Of a stretch of DNA of 64,000 nucleotides, positions 27,281 through 35,999 are shown one piece after another (position 1 is the first letter of the stretch; each line of letters starts with the position of its first letter). Location: the NCBI GenBank assembly GCA_031292625.1, contig JARLGU010000007.1, forward strand, positions 1 through 64,000. The letters are read 5' to 3'. The position numbers and the translations under genes were made by a program. The notes beneath the pieces are model-generated. The model saw nothing but the letters and a program-made list of their open reading frames with translations, made no database searches and had not been told where the DNA came from. The DNA is from Capsulimonadaceae bacterium. Lineage in GTDB: Bacteria > Armatimonadota > Armatimonadia > Armatimonadales > Capsulimonadaceae.

Positions 27281-27286
27281 AGTACA

Positions 27287-29533
27287 ATGATTGATCCCAA
27301 AGTTTATCGCGATATGGGCCTGATCGATTCCGAATTTCAGGTCATCCTCGACACCCTCGGCCGCGAACCCACCATCACCGAAATCGGCATGTATGCCGTG
27401 ATGTGGTCGGAGCACTGCGGCTACAAGTACTCGCGGCCAGTTCTGCGGCTTTTCAAGAAGTACCGCGAGGCGGCGGACGCAGGCGAAGTCGAGAATGCAG
27501 GCGTCGTGGACCTCGGCGATGGCATCGGCGCGGTGATGAAGATGGAGTCCCACAACCATCCCAGCGCCGTCGAACCGTTCCAGGGCGCGGCCACCGGAGT
27601 CGGCGGCATCCTGCGCGACATTTTCACGATGGGCGCGCGGCCGATCGCGTCGTTGAACTCATTGCGCTTCGGCACGCTTGACGATGCGCACACGCGTTAT
27701 CTCTTCGAGCGCGTCGTCGAAGGAATTGCCCACTACGGAAACTGCGTCGGCGTCCCGACGGTCGGCGGCGAAATCTACTTCCACCCCAGCTACCAGGGCA
27801 ACCCATTGGTGAACGCAATGGCGGTCGGCATTGTCGATACGGACAAAGTCGCATCGGCTGCGGCGAAGGGAATCGGCAACCCGGTGATCTACGTCGGCTC
27901 GTCCACCGGACGCGATGGCATCCATGGCGCGACATTCGCCAGCGTCGAGCTCGGACCGGACTCGGAAAGCAAGCGTCCAAACGTCCAGATGGGCGACCCC
28001 TTTCAGGAAAAACTGCTTATCGAAGCGACCCTTGAAGCCCTCGCGACCGGCTACGTGGTCGGCATCCAGGATATGGGCGCGGCTGGACTCACCTGCTCAA
28101 CGTGCGAGACCGCCGCAAAGGCCGGCAACGGCATGACGATCGATGTGCGAAAGGTCCCCGCTCGCGAGCCCGGTATGTCGCCCTATGAGATTATGCTGTC
28201 CGAGTCCCAGGAGCGAATGCTCGCGATCGCGGAGAAGGGCAAGGAGAGCGCCATTATCGACGTCTTCCACAAGTGGGGCCTGAGCGCCGAAGTGGTCGGC
28301 GAAGTCACCGATACCGGACGCGTCGTCGTCCTTGACAACGGCGTCGTCGTCGCCGATGTCCCCGCGCGCCACTTGACCGACGAGTGCCCGACTTACTTCC
28401 TCGATGCCGCCGAACCTGCGTCGATCAAGCAGAACCAGTCCCACGACCTCTCGTTCGTCACGGAGCCGTCGGATTACAATGCAGCGCTGCTCACCCTGCT
28501 CGGCCAGCCGTCGATCGCATCAAAGCGATACGTCTATCAGCAGTACGACCACATGGTGCAGACGCAAACCACGGCGTTTCCGGGAGCGGCCGACGCGGCC
28601 GTCCTCAAGCTGCGCGGCACTCACAAGGCCATCGCGCTCACCACGGACTGCAACCCGCGCTACTGCTACCTCGACCCGTTCCTTGGCGCGCAAATCGCCG
28701 TCGCCGAGGCCGCCCGCAATTTGAGTTGCGTCGGCGCTACCCCCCTTGCGGTAACGGATTGTCTGAACTTCCCGAATCCGGAGAAGCCCGATAACTTCTG
28801 GGTCTTCCGGCGAAGCGTCGAGGGCCTTGCCGACGCCTGCGAGGCATTCAACACGCCGGTTATCAGCGGCAACGTCTCGTTCTACAACGAAACCCCTGAC
28901 CACGCAATTTATCCGACGCCGACCATCGGCATGATCGGGTTGATCGAGGACGCGACGAAAACCGTGGGCAGCGGCTTCGTCAACGAGGGCGACGACATCT
29001 TCCTGATTGGCAACGGCGAGCCCGTCTGGGGCGCGAGCGAGTACCTGCACGCCATCCACGGCCACGATGCGGGAGCGCCGCCGCCGCTTAGCATCGAGGA
29101 TGAGAAGGCGCTGCAAAAAGCGCTCCGCAAAGGGATTGCATCGGGATTGATTAAGTCCGCGCACGACTCCGCCGAAGGCGGCATCGCCGTCGCATTGGCC
29201 GAGAGCGCCATGTCGTCAGGCCTGGGGGCATCTCTGACGCTGACATTGGAGCCGCTCGTCACTCCGCCGTCGCTAGGCGTCTTCGAACCATCCGCCGCGC
29301 TCGCGTTGTTCGGTGAACGAACCGCAACCGCGCTCATCACATCGTCTCCGGCAAACCGCGCGGCAATCGGCGCGCTCGCCACTGGCGCGGGCCTGAACTT
29401 AGTCCGCCTGGGATCGGTGGGAGGCGATGCTCTCAAGGTGCGCTGTGCCGGCGATGACATCATCGACGCGCCGCTCGCCGTGCTCACGGATGTCTACGAA
29501 TCCGCGATCCCGAAGGCGCTACACGGAAAGTAG
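27287..29533 (+). CDS. purL: Phosphoribosylformylglycinamidine synthase subunit PurL
   Basis: 748 residues, the size of the small-type PurL that works with separate PurS and PurQ. It converts FGAR to FGAM in purine synthesis using ATP and ammonia from PurQ. Family motifs: MWSEHCGYKYSRPVL near 35, KMESHNHPSAVEPFQGAATG with GGILRDIFTMGARP, and the two AIRS-type ATP-binding halves. purS and purQ are not adjacent. The ATG is chosen by alignment to the family start and the -10 box 6 nt upstream; frame extension to 27233 is not supported. Confidence 0.97.
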   Translation: MIDPKVYRDMGLIDSEFQVILDTLGREPTITEIGMYAVMWSEHCGYKYSRPVLRLFKKYREAADAGEVENAGVVDLGDGIGAVMKMESHNHPSAVEPFQGAATGVGGILRDIFTMGARPIASLNSLRFGTLDDAHTRYLFERVVEGIAHYGNCVGVPTVGGEIYFHPSYQGNPLVNAMAVGIVDTDKVASAAAKGIGNPVIYVGSSTGRDGIHGATFASVELGPDSESKRPNVQMGDPFQEKLLIEATLEALATGYVVGIQDMGAAGLTCSTCETAAKAGNGMTIDVRKVPAREPGMSPYEIMLSESQERMLAIAEKGKESAIIDVFHKWGLSAEVVGEVTDTGRVVVLDNGVVVADVPARHLTDECPTYFLDAAEPASIKQNQSHDLSFVTEPSDYNAALLTLLGQPSIASKRYVYQQYDHMVQTQTTAFPGAADAAVLKLRGTHKAIALTTDCNPRYCYLDPFLGAQIAVAEAARNLSCVGATPLAVTDCLNFPNPEKPDNFWVFRRSVEGLADACEAFNTPVISGNVSFYNETPDHAIYPTPTIGMIGLIEDATKTVGSGFVNEGDDIFLIGNGEPVWGASEYLHAIHGHDAGAPPPLSIEDEKALQKALRKGIASGLIKSAHDSAEGGIAVALAESAMSSGLGASLTLTLEPLVTPPSLGVFEPSAALALFGERTATALITSSPANRAAIGALATGAGLNLVRLGSVGGDALKVRCAGDDIIDAPLAVLTDVYESAIPKALHGK

Positions 29534-29578
29534 AGATGTAACGCCGAGGGATAGAGCTTTATTGGCGTGAGGATATAA

Positions 29579-30625
29579 TTGGCATTCAAAGATGAGGTAA
29601 CGCGAGCGTTAGTTCCGGATTTCAGCCCTATTTGCGATGACTGCCTCGCAAAGCAACTCCGAGTCGTTCGGCAACGGGTGTTTTCGGCAGGCCGGGATCT
29701 CGCAGCAGAGAATAAGATATACAGAGCGAAGGGTGCGTGCTCGACTTGCGGCAAATCCTATAAGTGGGTTAGCTCGAACGCCTCAAACCTTCAGGTCGAG
29801 TGCAGCCCTGCGATGCAAACTGCAACGGCGCAACAATTGCCGCCGCACACACGCGTCACTCCTTCGGCATGGCCCCAGTGGGATATCCCAAAGGAACGGG
29901 ATCTTCTACGACTCGCAAGAATAACAATTCCGTACGTTCGCTTTCTGCATCCAGACATTGTCAAGGCAGTCGCAGACGACAACGAGCAACAACGTGACAA
30001 GTGGGAAGCTGGCTTGCGACAGCACGGCGTTGATCCGGCCACGTATATATGGGAGCGCTCCGCATGCGCGTTTCCCGGCGTGCGTCGACACGCAGGAAGC
30101 AATGAGATAGCATTGCACAGTGGTCGAATGGTTACGGAGCAAAGGCCGGCAAACGCTCTTATACTAGATGATAATCATTATCCTAAAATCGTTTGGAGTT
30201 TTGTGTTTCGCGGCAGGACATTTCAAAACCGAGGCCCTGAAGGCTATTCGCTTGCTCATCTTGCCGACCATAAACATTACAAGAATCGTGGATATGAGGA
30301 ATTCGACAATCGAGGAGAAGCGACAGGCATACCCGCTCTTTTCGGACTCTTTACAAGCGTCGCCAATACGGTGTACTTGCCCACTGGCTTGATACGGCCG
30401 ACTGACTTTGATTTCGCGCTTCGGAATGTTCTCCAGCGCAGAGCTGAGGAGCTTTACAAAGACTGTTGTAACGTCCTTCCGCCCCGCCTGTCTATTCGCG
30501 CAGCCCAATCCGAGGATTGGGCTCTCGACGACTTCGAATGGAGTGAGCCGGTGGGAACGTTGGAGCACGTCTCAGCGTTCCTTAGCCATCGAAACGCTGA
30601 AATGAATAAGCTGCTCTCTTCCTAA
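29579..30625 (+). CDS. Unknown protein with N-terminal zinc-ribbon-like cysteines
   Basis: 348 residues. The first codon is probably TTG 29579, with GTGAGG 6 nt upstream. Two CxxC pairs (Cys19/22 and Cys54/57) suggest a zinc ribbon. The C-terminal half contains HYPKIVWSFVFRGRTFQNRG and YSLAHLADHKHYKNRG, His-rich and vaguely HNH-like, but I cannot assign a nuclease. Codon use is more A/T-rich than in purL, as in the next two small genes, which suggests a transferred module. It stands 45 bp after purL and 31 bp before the DUF6883 gene, in the same direction. Confidence 0.6.
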   Translation: MAFKDEVTRALVPDFSPICDDCLAKQLRVVRQRVFSAGRDLAAENKIYRAKGACSTCGKSYKWVSSNASNLQVECSPAMQTATAQQLPPHTRVTPSAWPQWDIPKERDLLRLARITIPYVRFLHPDIVKAVADDNEQQRDKWEAGLRQHGVDPATYIWERSACAFPGVRRHAGSNEIALHSGRMVTEQRPANALILDDNHYPKIVWSFVFRGRTFQNRGPEGYSLAHLADHKHYKNRGYEEFDNRGEATGIPALFGLFTSVANTVYLPTGLIRPTDFDFALRNVLQRRAEELYKDCCNVLPPRLSIRAAQSEDWALDDFEWSEPVGTLEHVSAFLSHRNAEMNKLLSS

Positions 30626-30656
30626 ACGCCGATGATCTGGAAGGTAGCTACAGTTT

Positions 30657-31007
30657 ATGTTGATGCCTAAAGCTCACAAATACGTCGTTCCGCACAACAA
30701 GATCACCGACTACTTGCTTTCCTCCCAACACCCGGACGGCCGTGGCAAGGCGTTGTTCTTTGTTCGAACGGGTTTCGCCGCAGAGCGCTGGGAGGAGCTT
30801 GCCGACGCACTAAAAGGACATGCCCGCACCTGCCACTACTCAAGTACGGTACAATCCGAGTACGGTACGAAGTACATTATTGACGGACCGATGATTACGC
30901 CAAACGCGAGGTCCGTCTCGATCAGGTCGATATGGATCGTAGAACGCAACGATCCGCTCGGCATTCCAAAGTTGATCACGGCCTACCCATTCTTGGAGAA
31001 GACATGA
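30657..31007 (+). CDS. DUF6883 family protein
   Basis: 116 residues (114 if ATG 30663 is used). Matches the DUF6883 pattern: KITDYLLSSQHPDGRGKALFF, GFAAERWEELADALKGHA, YGTKYIIDGPM, SIWIVERNDPLGIPKLITAYPF. The family is small, of unproven function, and is also seen as a terminal domain of putative toxins. Its stop overlaps the ATG of the DUF4926 gene (ATGA), so the two are translated together; that pairing recurs in many genomes. A toxin/antidote or toxin/immunity role is possible but not shown. Confidence 0.75.
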   Translation: MLMPKAHKYVVPHNKITDYLLSSQHPDGRGKALFFVRTGFAAERWEELADALKGHARTCHYSSTVQSEYGTKYIIDGPMITPNARSVSIRSIWIVERNDPLGIPKLITAYPFLEKT

Positions 31008-31240
31008 AGGTTACCGAACACGAAAGAGTAGTCCTTACTGCCGATCTGTCAGAACTAGCCCTCAGAGCAGGCGATGTCGGAACGGTCGTCTTTGTCTACG
31101 ACGACGGCAAAGCCTACGAAGTCGAATTCATGCTGCTCGATGGCACAACAGCAGCTGTAACAACCGTGCGCGCCGACCAACTGCGCCCAATTTCGCACGG
31201 CGACATCACGCACGCGCGACCGCTGGCTGAAGCCGCATAA
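31004..31240 (+). CDS. DUF4926 family protein
   Basis: 78 residues, start fixed by the ATGA overlap with the DUF6883 gene. Pattern of DUF4926: HERVVLTADLSELALRAGDVGTVVFVYDDGKAYEVEFMLLDGTTAAVTTV, an SH3-like small barrel. Acidic and without enzymatic motifs. Likely functional partner of the DUF6883 protein. Confidence 0.8.
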   Translation: MKVTEHERVVLTADLSELALRAGDVGTVVFVYDDGKAYEVEFMLLDGTTAAVTTVRADQLRPISHGDITHARPLAEAA

Positions 31241-31287
31241 CCGGAACGCCGGAAAGATCACAAGAAAGTATCGCAAGAAAACACGAT

Positions 31288-31959
31288 ATGGGAAGTAAGC
31301 TCGACCGGCCGGAGGCCATTATCTTCGATTTCGACGGGACGCTCACGGACACGATGCCGTTGCACATCGAGGCTTGGATCGCCTTGCTGCACGACAATGG
31401 CCTCGATATCACCGTCGACGATTACTGGGCAAGCGGCGTCGCGGGTCGCGCGGACGACGCGGTGATGCACTTTCTGGGCAAGGGAATGGGACGCGAACAA
31501 GCAGCCATTCTCGCCGATCAAAAGGAGTTCCTTTACAGAGTGATCGCGCGGGGCCGTCTCACTCCGGTGAAGAGCGCTATCGAGTTCCTCACCCGCCTGC
31601 GCGAGCAGGGCTACCGCCTCGGCATGGCGACATCGAGCGGGGCGCGCAATGTGGCGTTTCAGCTCGCGGAACTGGACATGGCGCGATTCTTCGAAGTCGT
31701 GGTTACCGCTGACGAAGTAAAACACGGAAAACCGGCTCCGGATATTTTTCTCCTAACCGCCCAAAAACTTGGCGTCGATCCCGCCCGATGCGTTGCGTTC
31801 GAGGACTCCCGCCCGGGCATCGCATCCGCGCACCGGGCCGGCATGCCGGTTATCGCGGTCTCGACCGCTCATCCTGCCAGCGAGCTTGCGGACCGCCCCG
31901 GCGTCGAGTTTGTCATCGAAGATTTCGACGACGAGCGCTTGGGGCTGTTCCAGCCGTAA
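31288..31959 (+). CDS. HAD-superfamily hydrolase, beta-phosphoglucomutase-like
   Basis: 223 residues. HAD motif I DFDGTLTDT (nucleophile and acid/base Asp), motif II ATSS, motif III Lys in HGKPAPDIF, motif IV FEDSRPGIASA. A helical cap follows motif I (C1 type), as in phosphoglycolate phosphatase and beta-phosphoglucomutase. The substrate, a small sugar phosphate, cannot be narrowed. It lies 47 bp after DUF4926 but has host-like GC content. Confidence 0.88.
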   Translation: MGSKLDRPEAIIFDFDGTLTDTMPLHIEAWIALLHDNGLDITVDDYWASGVAGRADDAVMHFLGKGMGREQAAILADQKEFLYRVIARGRLTPVKSAIEFLTRLREQGYRLGMATSSGARNVAFQLAELDMARFFEVVVTADEVKHGKPAPDIFLLTAQKLGVDPARCVAFEDSRPGIASAHRAGMPVIAVSTAHPASELADRPGVEFVIEDFDDERLGLFQP

Positions 31960-32278
31960 AGTGAACGAAGCGCTCTGTTTTATAATTTGGACTTTCGCTT
32001 GCTATGCGTTAAGCGAGTGGTTATGCTAAATAGGTCAGGACTTAGAAACGCTCTATCGCCGCTGGGCCATTTTTCAAGCGCTTCGCGTGCGGCTTGCCAA
32101 CAGGCTGCGTGTTAAGCGGCTAAAGAAAAATGGCCAGCCCGGCCAGAGAGGGCATCCTAATCCTCATCGTCTCTTACAAAGCGAAGATCCTAATGATACT
32201 CTTCGTGTTTCAGATGCGCGCGCCTTCGACGCCTGCGCCTGAATAGAAAAGTGCGTCTCTGAATCGAAAGGTTTCTTC
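31960..32278. other. Intergenic region with a long imperfect stem-loop
   Basis: No gene. GGCCATTTTTC (32065-32075) and GAAAAATGGCC (32125-32135) are perfect 11-bp arms, and the 49 bp between them shows partial further pairing (GCGGCTT-like segments), giving a stem-loop of about 70 nt. No T-run follows at the right distance for a simple terminator on the plus strand. Confidence 0.55.
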
Positions 32279-33514
32279 ATGCCTCGATCAGCCGTCCGCC
32301 TCTTTCTACTGCTAATCGCGCTCGTCGTCTGCGCCGCGCAGGTGTTCGCCGCCCCGTTCCCCGTCGATCCGCACGACAACGTGATGATCGAATGGTGGTA
32401 CCTGAACGCACACGTCACGACGGACCACGCGCGGCATTTGGCGGTTATCGGCTCGTTCTTTCGTATCAACGCAGGCGCGGACCCGGACAAGCCATCGCGC
32501 GGCCACTATCTGATATGGGCGGTGACGGACGAGGACCAGGGCTCGCATCAAACCTATTCGCTCGGCGACCGCGGCGCCCTCAGGCTGCTCCAGCAGTACG
32601 CGACGCTCAAAATGCTGCAAAATCCCGACGATATCGAAGCCGGAAAGCTGTTCGATGCGGTCAGTCGAGGCAAGTTTCCAGGACCGACGCAAATCCTGCC
32701 GGGAACATCGAGCGTAACGGGAAATCCGTTTTCGATTCATTTCGGCCCTGACGATTCTCTGCTGCCGTCAGTCCCCGCATACGACGGCCCCGTGGAACAA
32801 GCGCCATCGGCCTTCAGCCTGAAGCTCGCGGCGCCATCCGGTCCCGAGCCAAAGGTTGATCTCGTTTTTCAATCCGCCAAGCCTCCCATGCTGGTCGGCG
32901 GCAACGGCAACACGGGCCTCTTCCGCCCGGAGGACATGAAATACGTGTCGCTTACGCGTTGCAACGTGGTTGGAACGATCGACGACGGAAACGGCCCCGA
33001 GAAAATAGCCTCTGGCCAGGGATGGATCGACCACCAATGGGGCGACACATGGACGACGCAAAGCAACGGCTGGGACTGGTGGGGCATTCAGCTGGCCGAT
33101 GGCCGCGATCTTCTCATCTTTCGACACCGTGACCTGGCGACCGGCCGGATATTCTTTCCGCTCGCGACCATTATGGACGCATCGGGGCAGTTGACCGTCG
33201 AGCGCAATCTGGTGTTTACCGAGAACCGCGCGACGCTGTGGACCAGTCCCCGCACGAAAATCACGTATCCGCTCGACTGGACGATTGGCATGCCGGATCA
33301 AAACCTGACCCTTTCGATCACCACGAGCGTACGGGATCAAGAGATGGCGGTGATCACCGGCGGTACGGCGATCTGGGAAGGGACTTGCCAGGCCACAGCC
33401 CAAACTTCCGGTCAAGCAAGCGTGCCGGGCGTGGCATACATGGAGCTTGTTGGGTATAATTCGCAAGCGGTCCGGAAAATGCTTATGAACGGCGAAAAGC
33501 CGGAAACTCGATAG
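32279..33514 (+). CDS. Secreted CrtC/AttH-type lipocalin-like protein (carotenoid 1,2-hydratase superfamily)
   Basis: 411 residues with signal peptide (to about VFA). The double lipocalin-like fold of the AttH/CrtC group is marked by DNVMIEWWYLNAHV near the N-terminus, GQGWIDHQWGD in the middle and WDWWGIQLADGRDLLIF. Members act on hydrophobic ligands such as carotenoids, or are uncharacterised secreted proteins. No carotenoid genes are nearby, so the hydratase function is not supported. Ribosome site GAAAGG about 8 nt upstream of ATG. Confidence 0.8.
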   Translation: MPRSAVRLFLLLIALVVCAAQVFAAPFPVDPHDNVMIEWWYLNAHVTTDHARHLAVIGSFFRINAGADPDKPSRGHYLIWAVTDEDQGSHQTYSLGDRGALRLLQQYATLKMLQNPDDIEAGKLFDAVSRGKFPGPTQILPGTSSVTGNPFSIHFGPDDSLLPSVPAYDGPVEQAPSAFSLKLAAPSGPEPKVDLVFQSAKPPMLVGGNGNTGLFRPEDMKYVSLTRCNVVGTIDDGNGPEKIASGQGWIDHQWGDTWTTQSNGWDWWGIQLADGRDLLIFRHRDLATGRIFFPLATIMDASGQLTVERNLVFTENRATLWTSPRTKITYPLDWTIGMPDQNLTLSITTSVRDQEMAVITGGTAIWEGTCQATAQTSGQASVPGVAYMELVGYNSQAVRKMLMNGEKPETR

Positions 33515-33567
33515 GAAAGACACATCCGGAGGAGATAAAGACGATTGCACGACCTGCTACGGCGGCG

Positions 33568-34518
33568 TTGACGCGCAGCCCGGAAGTCCGAAAACGGCAA
33601 GCGGCGACTTGGTCAGTGCTCAGCAACACCGTCCTGATCGTCGGGAAATTGTGTGTCTGGTTCGTCACCGGTTCCGTCAGCGTGCTCGCCGAGGCATGCC
33701 ACTCATGCTCCGACCTGGTCGGCTCAGCCCTGGCCTTAATCTCCGTTCGCCTCGCCGACACCCCGCCGGACAAGGACCACGCGTACGGCCACGGCAAATA
33801 CGAGAACGTTAGCGGCCTCATGATTGCCCTGCTGGTCTTCGGCGTGGGCGTCGTGACCGTCTACGAAGCCGTACAGCGCTTAAGCGTCCACAAGCCCGTC
33901 GTCTCAGCCTGGCTCGCATTGATAATGATGGGCATCTCGTCGCTCTGCAACGCCGCCGTGTCGAGCAACCTGCTCAAAGTCGGCAAGAAGACAGACTCGC
34001 CCGCGCTCCTCGCGGACGGGCATCACCTACAGACAGACGTCGTCGCATCGGCCAGCGTCTTTATTGGTCTACTGCTCATGCAACTCACCGGGTTCACATG
34101 GATCGACCCGGTGGCCGCTCTTGTCGTAGCCTGTTTCATCTTCTGGATCTCGCTGCAGATTGGACGCGAATCGCTGAGCACGCTTTCAGACGCTGCATTG
34201 CCCGCGGATGAGGTCGCACTTCTCACCAAGGCTCTCGTCGCGGATCCGCGCGTCCTTAGCTTTCACAAGCTGCGTACGCGTAAGGCGGGATCACACCGCC
34301 ATATCGATGTTCACATCCAGATCTCGGACACGCTCTCGTTTGTCACCGCCCACCAGATCAGCGAAGAAGTAGAGGATAGGCTTCGCGCAACGCTGACCAA
34401 CGTCCATCCGATCGTCCACATGGAGCCATACGAGGACGAAGTCCACCATCAAGCCACGGATCACGCCGCGAGCGGCGAGGACAAATTGCCGCCGGAGCTG
34501 CCCGGAGATCAGTCTTGA
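33568..34518 (+). CDS. Cation diffusion facilitator (CDF) metal exporter
   Basis: 316 residues counted from TTG 33568. Six membrane segments and the two family metal sites: His45/Asp49 in the first pair (ACHSCSD) and His153/Asp157 in GHHLQTD. A C-terminal cytoplasmic ferredoxin-like domain (about 215-295) follows. HxxxD in both helices suits Zn/Fe/Co/Mn export. A very strong GGAGGAG (33528-33534) sits 9 nt before an in-frame ATT at 33544, whereas TTG 33568 has no site, so the true start may be ATT. The stop overlaps the next gene (TTGA). Confidence 0.88.
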   Translation: MTRSPEVRKRQAATWSVLSNTVLIVGKLCVWFVTGSVSVLAEACHSCSDLVGSALALISVRLADTPPDKDHAYGHGKYENVSGLMIALLVFGVGVVTVYEAVQRLSVHKPVVSAWLALIMMGISSLCNAAVSSNLLKVGKKTDSPALLADGHHLQTDVVASASVFIGLLLMQLTGFTWIDPVAALVVACFIFWISLQIGRESLSTLSDAALPADEVALLTKALVADPRVLSFHKLRTRKAGSHRHIDVHIQISDTLSFVTAHQISEEVEDRLRATLTNVHPIVHMEPYEDEVHHQATDHAASGEDKLPPELPGDQS

Positions 34519-35360
34519 TCCATTTCCACCACTGGCTCACTAGCTTGAACTCCCCGGAGAAATGGACGCAGCGCCTGGATCACTTTAGCGATGTCTCCAT
34601 CAGCGTGATCGGCGTTGTCGTCGTTTACCTGATCGTTCGCTTTGCGATAGCCGTAATCGCGGAACGCATCGCCAAGCCGTTTCTCAAGGGTCAGTCCCAC
34701 ATCGTTCCAGATGACCGGGGACGCCTGCGAACGCTCAGCGGCCTCATACGAAGCGTGAGCACGTACATGCTCAACTTCGTTTTCGCGGTGGCCCTTCTGC
34801 GGGCGCTCAACTTCGACGCAATTTCAGTTGTTTCCACCGCCAGCTTCGCGGGATTGGCCTTCGGCTTCGGCGCGCAAAAGCTGGTGAAGGACGTGATCAA
34901 CGGCTTCTTCCTGATCATGGAAAACCAGTACGATGTGGGCGACTACGTGACAATCAATACCATCACGGGAACCGTAGAGGAGATCGGCATGCGCATCATG
35001 AAGATCCGCGACGACTCCGGGAAGCTCTACATCCTTTCAAACGGCGACATTACCCAGGTCTGCAACATGTCGCGCGGCGCGTTGGTGGGAACGATCGAGA
35101 TTGGAATCGCAAGCGGCGAGGATCCGGCGGAAGCCGCCAAGCATATCAACGCCGTCGGGCAGGATCTTCTAGCCGCCCGGCCCGATCTTGGCCTCGTCGA
35201 TGCTCCCAAATCGGTCGGCATCGGCTCGGTGGACGCTACGCACGTCGTGATTAAAGTCGCCGTCAAGGTTGCCCTCGCCCCCCAGCTCGCAGTCGCCCAA
35301 ACCGCCCTTCGCGGCCTGATCCGCGACCGCCTCCACGAAAACGGCATCTACATCGGGTAA
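34515..35360 (+). CDS. Small-conductance mechanosensitive channel, MscS family
   Basis: 281 residues starting at TTG 34515, which overlaps the CDF stop TGA by 3 bases. Three membrane segments; the pore helix is recognisable as FAGLAFGFGAQKLVKDVING, then the beta domain (YDVGDYVTIN, GTVEEIGMRIMKIRD) and the alpha/beta C-terminal domain. It opens under membrane tension to release solutes. Translational coupling to a metal exporter is unusual. Confidence 0.92.
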   Translation: MIHFHHWLTSLNSPEKWTQRLDHFSDVSISVIGVVVVYLIVRFAIAVIAERIAKPFLKGQSHIVPDDRGRLRTLSGLIRSVSTYMLNFVFAVALLRALNFDAISVVSTASFAGLAFGFGAQKLVKDVINGFFLIMENQYDVGDYVTINTITGTVEEIGMRIMKIRDDSGKLYILSNGDITQVCNMSRGALVGTIEIGIASGEDPAEAAKHINAVGQDLLAARPDLGLVDAPKSVGIGSVDATHVVIKVAVKVALAPQLAVAQTALRGLIRDRLHENGIYIG

Positions 35361-35548
35361 ACCGGCGCTGCTGCTTTCCCGAGCCTGCCTCATGGCTCAC
35401 AGCCCTAGGTTCAGCAGCTCGTGTAGCGAAAGGGTGGCCTGAATAGCGAGATCCAGCGCCATACGGCGTGGTGGCGTGCGCTGATTTGCGCCCCCAAAAG
35501 CATTCAAGCCCACCGGCATCAATTGCGCGGCGGGCTTGAATCGACGAG

Positions 35549-35800
35549 TCACACTGAGCGATGGCGTGGAGCCGGTCGTTGCGGACCGCTCGGCGCGGCA
35601 TCGGTTCCTGAACGGCGGCGCGTGCCAAGCTGCTTCGGAACGATGACAACGTCATCATCGACGATTGCCTTGCGAAGCCGCTTGGGGGTCGCGGCCGATA
35701 TTCCGAGAGAGACTCCGCCGCCCCGAGTTTCGACGACGGTGATCTCAAAGCGATCACCGGTTTGAAGCTTCAAGTTTAATTGGCGGGTCAGGAACAACAC
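35549..35800 (-). CDS. csrA: Divergent CsrA-like RNA-binding regulator
   Basis: 83 residues from GTG 35800, with AGAGGAG 9 nt upstream. The N-terminal half follows CsrA (MLFLTRQ, TGDRFEITVVE, GGVSLGISA). The key RNA-binding stretch near residue 44 (VxRxE) is not clear: it reads AATPKRLRKAIVDD. A basic 25-residue tail (TRRRSGTDAAPSGPQRPAPRHRS) replaces the usual short helix. CsrA controls translation of flagellin and carbon genes. No fliW is adjacent and the flagellar genes are 24 kb away. The altered site means RNA specificity may differ. Confidence 0.75.
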   Translation of the reverse strand: MLFLTRQLNLKLQTGDRFEITVVETRGGGVSLGISAATPKRLRKAIVDDDVVIVPKQLGTRRRSGTDAAPSGPQRPAPRHRSV

Positions 35801-35999
35801 TCAGATCAACTCCTCTGCGACAGAGTATCGGCCATTTCATACCCGATACACATGTTGTTTTGCACAATCCTTGCATAAACAAGCACAAATACCTGCAATC
35901 GCAATCGTTCGCTATTCTCACGCTCCACACAAGCACGAAGCGCCCTGATTGCAACGGTTGCCTCCAGAGCGCTCCGGGGAGCGAACGGGCCCCAGCGTA

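Noticed and set aside
32279-33514. Carotenoid 1,2-hydratase (crtC) as a firm name
   Set aside because: The fold signatures fit the AttH/CrtC superfamily, but no carotenoid genes are nearby and the protein is secreted, so only the superfamily is given.
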